Below are positions 5,336-8,857 of a stretch of DNA of 8,857 nt, in pieces. Within the stretch, counting starts at the first letter, position 1. The number at the start of each line of letters is the position of its first letter. The position numbers and the translations under genes are program-made. The stretch covers positions 1 to 8,857 of the forward strand of contig CALHVH010000186.1 of assembly GCA_938039225.1 (NCBI GenBank). The letters run 5' to 3'. The stretch comes from an uncultured Gammaproteobacteria bacterium (lineage in GTDB: Bacteria; Pseudomonadota; Gammaproteobacteria; Steroidobacterales; JABDMI01). The notes under the pieces were generated by a model. That model did not search any database, was not told the DNA's origin, and worked only from the letters and a program-made list of their open reading frames with translations.

Positions 5336-7255
5336 TTACTGCTCAAATGGGAGAGAATCTTCAGGCATTGTTAATTCTATTGGCTCAGAGATAAAGTCAG
5401 TAAGCATGGGAGCTTTGAGCTCAATTTGTCCATTACGGATAATAGCAAGTGGAAGATTTCTATGAATTACCCCATATTCATCAACACTTAAGACACCACT
5501 TAAGCCCGTAAAGGGTAGTTGAGGGTCATCGGTAAGATGGCTTAAATAGTTGATAGCATCAAAGCCCAAGCTGAAAAGTTGTAATTGCTGGCTATTTGGC
5601 GCTTGGTCTTCACTAAGCCCTAATTCATCAGCTAACAATGCATCACGTTGTATAGGGTCGATTAACCACTCACTTGCGGGCATTTGCAAAGTATCAATAT
5701 CTCTGTTTTTTACAGGGTCCGCGTTATAGCTATGTGATGTGGTAAAAACAGGGATTCGGCTTGCGTAATGAAATTTGAGTTGCGGACGAATCAAGCGCGC
5801 TTGGTTAGCTTGAGCGGCAAGAAATATAAAGTCTACATCTAGACGTCTACGGGCCTCATATTCAATATCATTACCTAATAAATTACGCACTTGTTGATAG
5901 CGTTGTTTACTCTCATCTACATTTAGTAGCCCAGTGATTGAAGTCGAGTGATCGTTGTCACGAGTAGAGTATGTGGCTTGTTCGACTACTGTGCCACCAC
6001 CAGCTTCGAAATTTTGGGTAAACGCTTGTAAAATTCTTTGGCCCCATTCGTTTTGAGAGCTAAGCGTGAGAGCCTGAGTATAACCTTGGGCTAAAGCGAA
6101 TTGGGCGGCAAGAGCTGCTTCATCTTCTGGAGCTAAACCAAATTGTAGTAGGCCCTCAATGCCAAGAGCTTCATCAATACGATTCAGAGCTAAGGTTGGA
6201 GTGTTTTGCATACGGCCAGTGATATCGAGTATGTTGTTTTTGCTTAAGGGGCCAATAATCGCATCTACTTGGTAAGATTGAGCATCTAAATAAGCGCTGG
6301 TAGCGCCTAAATCTGTATCATGAAAACTGATGTTTAAAGGTGTAAGACGTCGACGATTAGCCGCCTCAATTCCTTGTTTAATTATTGTTCCAGCTCGGGC
6401 CAATCTGCCAGACAGTGGTAGCAATACACCTACACTTTCAATATTATCTAATGGAGCAATTTCACCCGCATTATAGATGGTATCGTCTGTACTTAAACTA
6501 TTCAGCGCCAGAGCGTATGCAGGATGAGTAGGGTAAGCTTGGCGCCATTGTTTGATGACTTGCTTTTGCGCGCGAGGTGAAGCGACACTATTAAGTTTTT
6601 CAGATAATTCTATCCACCCGGCTACCAAGTCAGGTTCACCTTCGGTATTTATACTGAAGCCTCTGATGTATTTATCATTAAGTTCGAACCATAAAGCTTG
6701 GCGATTTAAATCAAGTTCTTGTTGGTTGCGTAAAAAGCGTTCGCGTGCCAGAAATTGCTTAGTGCCATCTAGCACTTCACCCAGTTCAAAAAGTGTTTGG
6801 CCTTTAAGCAAATAATATGGACGAGCAATATTAACCGAGTCTAAAGGGTTTAAGGTATTGATCGACGTTAGTGCTTGTGGCGCTTGATCTAATTCTAGTA
6901 ACACGCGGGTTTGAAGTAGAATTTTGCGAACTTGGCTATCCGAATCCAGCAATGTTTTAATTCTAGCTAAATCATTTTGTGCAGCCGAATAGCGTTGCAA
7001 GGCAAACCACTGATGAGCGGACTCGAGTAAATATTTATCGCGTTGAACCCCTGTGCTTTGATCAGCTAGTTTACGATAGGCTCTTCCTGCAGCGGCATGA
7101 TTACCACGTCGAGCATACTCGGAAGGGGAAACACTGGTGTTAGGATTACTTTTAGGAGATGAAGGTCCGTAAACGCTAGGGTCACAGGCACTGAGTAGCG
7201 TTATACTGAATAGAGCAATAGCGATGTTTCGTATTAAATATTTTGTTGAAGTCAC
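5336..7255 (-). CDS. lpoA: LpoA-type penicillin-binding protein activator lipoprotein
   Basis: LpoA (LppC family) is an outer-membrane lipoprotein that reaches through the periplasm to activate the peptidoglycan synthase PBP1A. The 639-residue protein has a lipoprotein signal (about 1-23) with lipobox LSAC and lipidated C24, then a Pro/Ser-rich spacer. A helical, TPR-like N-domain (about 45-255) contains YARRGNHAAAGRAYRKLA and similar helix pairs. The C-terminal domain (about 273-612) resembles periplasmic binding proteins: SVGVLLPLSGRLARAG, then DAIIGPLSKNN, LAPEDEAALAAQFA and a final FTGLSGVLSVDEYGVIHRNL. It lacks the long low-complexity insert I recall in E. coli LpoA. GTG at 7255 is preferred because GAG lies seven bases upstream; TTG at 7267 would add MRRH and has no ribosome site. 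The residue after the lipidated Cys is Asp, which is unusual for an outer-membrane lipoprotein. It diverges from rsmI, as in E. coli. Confidence 0.93.
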   Translation of the reverse strand: MTSTKYLIRNIAIALFSITLLSACDPSVYGPSSPKSNPNTSVSPSEYARRGNHAAAGRAYRKLADQSTGVQRDKYLLESAHQWFALQRYSAAQNDLARIKTLLDSDSQVRKILLQTRVLLELDQAPQALTSINTLNPLDSVNIARPYYLLKGQTLFELGEVLDGTKQFLARERFLRNQQELDLNRQALWFELNDKYIRGFSINTEGEPDLVAGWIELSEKLNSVASPRAQKQVIKQWRQAYPTHPAYALALNSLSTDDTIYNAGEIAPLDNIESVGVLLPLSGRLARAGTIIKQGIEAANRRRLTPLNISFHDTDLGATSAYLDAQSYQVDAIIGPLSKNNILDITGRMQNTPTLALNRIDEALGIEGLLQFGLAPEDEAALAAQFALAQGYTQALTLSSQNEWGQRILQAFTQNFEAGGGTVVEQATYSTRDNDHSTSITGLLNVDESKQRYQQVRNLLGNDIEYEARRRLDVDFIFLAAQANQARLIRPQLKFHYASRIPVFTTSHSYNADPVKNRDIDTLQMPASEWLIDPIQRDALLADELGLSEDQAPNSQQLQLFSLGFDAINYLSHLTDDPQLPFTGLSGVLSVDEYGVIHRNLPLAIIRNGQIELKAPMLTDFISEPIELTMPEDSLPFEQ

Positions 7256-7316
7256 GTGTCGTCTCAATTTATTAATTACTGAATTTTTAGCAAACTAACC
7301 AAAAGAGTATTGTAAC
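7256..7316. promoter_or_regulatory. shared divergent promoter region of lpoA and rsmI
   Basis: These 61 AT-rich bases separate two genes transcribed away from each other, so promoters for both must lie here or inside the gene ends. The best minus-strand pair is TTGGTT and TAATTA with 18 bases between. I see no convincing pair for rsmI. No inverted repeat operator stands out. Confidence 0.3.
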
Positions 7317-8147
7317 GTGAGCACCCTTTATCTGGTAGCAACTCCCATAGGAAATCGTGAAGATATATCCAATCGAGCTCTGAGGGTTCTCTCTGAAGTG
7401 GACATTGTTTATGCAGAAGACACTCGTCACAGCCGACAGTTATTGTTTTCTTATGGAATTGAGGCTGAATTGCGGTCTTTACATCAACATAATGAGAAGG
7501 CGCGAGCTGAAGAAGTTTTACAGCATTTAGAGGCTGGAAAGAATCTAGCGCTTATTTCTGATGCTGGTATGCCTTCAATCAGTGATCCAGGCTTATTGGT
7601 GGTTTCCGCACTCCAGAACAGTTCACATAAGGTTGTGGTGATTCCTGGGCCAAGTGCTATTGTCACCGCCTTGGCGGGTTCAGGTTTAGCCACGCAACCT
7701 TTCACATTTTTTGGGTTTCCTCCAGATAAAAAAGGCAAACGCGCAATTTTGCTAGAACAAATTAAAAATTTACCACATACCCTAATTTTTTACGTGGCGA
7801 TTCATGATTTGAAAAAATATCTAGAGGAAATTTCTGAGGTTTTTCCAGATAATAAAATTTCGATTGCGCGTGAACTTACCAAAATGCATGAACAGTTTTA
7901 TTTAGGTACGGCTACTGAGTTATTAAAATTAATTTCCAGCAGTGATTTGGTTTTAAAAGGGGAGCTGGTGTTATTGATTGATAATACTTCGGCCGTTGAA
8001 GATGATTCGCAAGGTATAAATAAAAAATTATTAATCAAAGCTTTTGCTGACGAGTTGCCTGCAAGTAAGCTCGCAAAGATTGTCGCCAAGTTGACTAATG
8101 AAAATCGACAAGACGTGTATGCTGAAATCGAGAAGTTAAAAGAGTAA
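7317..8147 (+). CDS. rsmI: 16S rRNA (cytidine(1402)-2'-O)-methyltransferase
   Basis: RsmI 2'-O-methylates C1402 of 16S rRNA in the decoding centre, using S-adenosylmethionine. The 276-residue protein has the tetrapyrrole-methylase-like fold: LVATPIGNREDIS (6-18), AEDTRHSRQLL (33-43), LHQHNE (55-60), the SDAG loop (81-84), IPGPSAIVTALAGSGL (109-124), IARELTKMHEQF (183-194) and KGELVLLI (214-221). A C-terminal helix-turn-helix-like segment covers about 236-274. The start is GTG, with AAGAG nine bases upstream (7303-7307), and it aligns with family N-termini. Two normally conserved spots differ: SDAGTP reads SDAGMP (M85), and the FYE-x-x-HR region reads FYVAIHD (158-164), so Glu and Arg are replaced by Val and Asp. 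The frame is intact, so a pseudogene is not indicated, but activity could be altered. It is divergent from lpoA. Confidence 0.93.
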   Translation: MSTLYLVATPIGNREDISNRALRVLSEVDIVYAEDTRHSRQLLFSYGIEAELRSLHQHNEKARAEEVLQHLEAGKNLALISDAGMPSISDPGLLVVSALQNSSHKVVVIPGPSAIVTALAGSGLATQPFTFFGFPPDKKGKRAILLEQIKNLPHTLIFYVAIHDLKKYLEEISEVFPDNKISIARELTKMHEQFYLGTATELLKLISSSDLVLKGELVLLIDNTSAVEDDSQGINKKLLIKAFADELPASKLAKIVAKLTNENRQDVYAEIEKLKE

Positions 8148-8212
8148 ACAAAAAATCTCGAAACCCTGAACTTAATTCAAGGCCTCTTAAATTTACCACA
8201 ATATTAAAAAGA

Positions 8213-8231
8213 TCCCGTATCAAGTACGGGA
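8213..8231. repeat. GC-rich palindrome before the MAPEG gene, possible dispersed repeat
   Basis: TCCCGTA (8213-8219) is the exact reverse complement of TACGGGA (8225-8231), with a TCAAG loop. Its GC-rich stem stands out in an AT-rich leader. Read on the minus strand, T5 follows two bases after the stem (8206-8210), giving a terminator-like shape facing leftward, although no minus-strand gene is seen to the right. The core resembles palindromic intergenic repeats I recall from several proteobacteria; that resemblance is from memory. Confidence 0.55.
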
Positions 8232-8252
8232 ATTCGTAAACGGAGAAACCAC

Positions 8253-8675
8253 ATGAGCCCAGAAGATATCTTTCTACCAGTAATCGCATTAATTCTATGG
8301 ACCCTTGTATTCACGTTTTTTATGGGTTTTTATCGAGTAAAATCCGCAAAAGATGGCAAGGTTGATCCCCGAGCTTTTAAGACTTATGCAGATACATCTT
8401 CATTCACAGATGTTATGCGAAAAATGAGCAATCATTACGATAATTTACTCATGATGCCAATGTTATTTTATGTTATTTGTCTAATGGTTTATGTAACTAA
8501 AACCATGGATGGTTTTTTTATTGGTTGTGCATGGGTTTATGTAGCTTTACGATTTATACATTCATTTGTTCATCTAGGCAGAAACCATCCTTTGCATAGA
8601 TTTTTACCTTTCGGTTTGAGTGCCATAGTCTTGTTAATTATGTTGTTGCGGTTTGGGATTAAGGTTGCTGTGTAG
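8253..8675 (+). CDS. MAPEG family membrane protein of unknown function
   Basis: Small integral membrane protein resembling the MAPEG family (microsomal glutathione S-transferase/eicosanoid-enzyme fold, usually trimers of four-helix subunits). The 140 residues contain four likely membrane helices at about 6-28, 64-82, 86-106 and 117-137. The family pattern is seen in NHYDNLLMMPMLFY (60-73, N...DN before helix 2) and in RFIHSFVHLGRNHPLHR (100-116), with R100, H103, S104, N111 and R116 in the usual places. The start is ATG with CGGAG seven bases upstream (8241-8245), so it is well set. It lies 105 bases after rsmI behind a palindrome and is followed by a terminator-like hairpin, so it is probably its own transcription unit or the end of the rsmI unit. 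Substrate and role cannot be read from the sequence; eukaryotic MAPEG functions should not be transferred to it. Confidence 0.85.
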   Translation: MSPEDIFLPVIALILWTLVFTFFMGFYRVKSAKDGKVDPRAFKTYADTSSFTDVMRKMSNHYDNLLMMPMLFYVICLMVYVTKTMDGFFIGCAWVYVALRFIHSFVHLGRNHPLHRFLPFGLSAIVLLIMLLRFGIKVAV

Positions 8676-8678
8676 TTG

Positions 8679-8702
8679 TTTCTATAAAAGTAGAAATTTT
8701 TT
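8679..8702 (+). terminator. AU-rich terminator after the MAPEG gene
   Basis: TTTCTA (8679-8684) pairs with TAGAAA (8691-8696), extended by a T-G pair around an AAAA loop. Six T bases follow directly (8697-8702). It lies three bases after the stop codon. The stem is weak because it is A/T-rich. Confidence 0.5.
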
Positions 8703-8747
8703 GATTTGTAAGTGTAATTTCGATACACAAAAAGACTGTAACTGTTT

Positions 8748-8777
8748 TGTTGATTGCAAGTGTTCAACATTTTTTTT
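8748..8777 (+). terminator. second terminator-like hairpin right of the MAPEG gene
   Basis: TGTTGA (8748-8753) pairs with TCAACA (8764-8769) around a ten-base loop, and eight T bases follow immediately (8770-8777). No gene end lies directly before it, so it may back up the first terminator or end a short untranslated transcript. Confidence 0.45.
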
Positions 8778-8795
8778 GTAATGTTTAAACAATTA

Positions 8796-8822
8796 GCGCG
8801 AAATAGAATTTCGTGTGTTTTT
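8796..8822 (+). terminator. third terminator-like hairpin near the right edge
   Basis: GCGCGAAAT (8796-8804) pairs with ATTTCGTGT (8808-8816) around a three-base loop, including two G-T pairs. One G and then five T bases follow (8818-8822). The centre, CGAAAT/ATTTCG, is perfect. A 10-bp palindrome, TGTTTAAACA (8782-8791), lies just before it. Confidence 0.45.
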
Positions 8823-8857
8823 CTGAATGAATAAGCTTATGGATTTACACACTAATG

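Noticed and set aside
7317..8147. rsmI as a pseudogene
   Set aside because: The frame is full length with all other motifs and the C-terminal domain present, so changed residues alone do not show decay.
8570..8770. Minus-strand open frame at the right end
   Set aside because: It is low-complexity, Asn/Tyr/Lys-rich translation of AT-rich DNA, overlaps the MAPEG gene and crosses two of the hairpins.
1..8857. Mobile element, CRISPR array, toxin-antitoxin or defence system
   Set aside because: No regularly spaced repeats, transposase or integrase motifs, tRNA attachment site, or paired small toxin-antitoxin-like genes are visible.

Overview
The window looks like chromosomal housekeeping DNA from an AT-rich gammaproteobacterium. 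The gene order matches what I recall from Pseudomonas-type gammaproteobacteria: petA-petB-petC-sspA-sspB, then the lpoA-yraN-SIS protein cluster, then rsmI. The proteins fit as well: a cytochrome b with the PVWY form of the PEWY motif, SspA with a PHP motif, SspB ending in LRVVK, and an LpoA-type lipoprotein, a family centred on gammaproteobacteria. I see no insertion sequence, CRISPR array, tRNA, rRNA or phage gene. The longest stretch without a gene is the 246-base left end.

Layout. Bases 1-246 are non-coding, with two inverted repeats and a candidate sigma70 promoter for the pet operon. Bases 247-3565 (+) hold petA (Rieske), petB (cytochrome b), petC (cytochrome c1) and sspA. No terminator is visible between petC and sspA, and a strong hairpin terminator follows sspA. 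sspB (3709-4158, +) converges with a minus-strand group: gmhA/diaA-like SIS protein (4163-4783), yraN (4767-5201) and lpoA (5336-7255), transcribed in the order lpoA, yraN, SIS. rsmI (7317-8147, +) diverges from lpoA across 61 bases. A small four-helix membrane protein of the MAPEG family (8253-8675, +) follows. The right end (8676-8857) has no clear gene but contains three terminator-like hairpins in a row.

How the genes work together. PetABC form the catalytic core of the respiratory cytochrome bc1 complex. SspA is an RNA polymerase-associated regulator and SspB is the ClpXP adaptor for ssrA-tagged proteins. The second cluster mixes envelope and information functions: an activator of a peptidoglycan synthase (LpoA), a nuclease-fold protein (YraN), a sedoheptulose-7-phosphate isomerase/DiaA-type SIS protein, and the 16S rRNA 2'-O-methyltransferase RsmI.

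No clearly new multi-gene system is visible. The points most worth a second look are: Asp at +2 of the LpoA lipobox, changed residues in two normally conserved RsmI motifs, retained isomerase residues in the SIS protein, local departures from the usual gene order (no BON-domain gene beside the SIS gene, MAPEG gene after rsmI), a palindrome before the MAPEG gene that resembles a dispersed repeat, and the terminator cluster at the right end. Five of ten genes appear to start at GTG or TTG, so several starts were set by ribosome binding sites and family alignment from memory.
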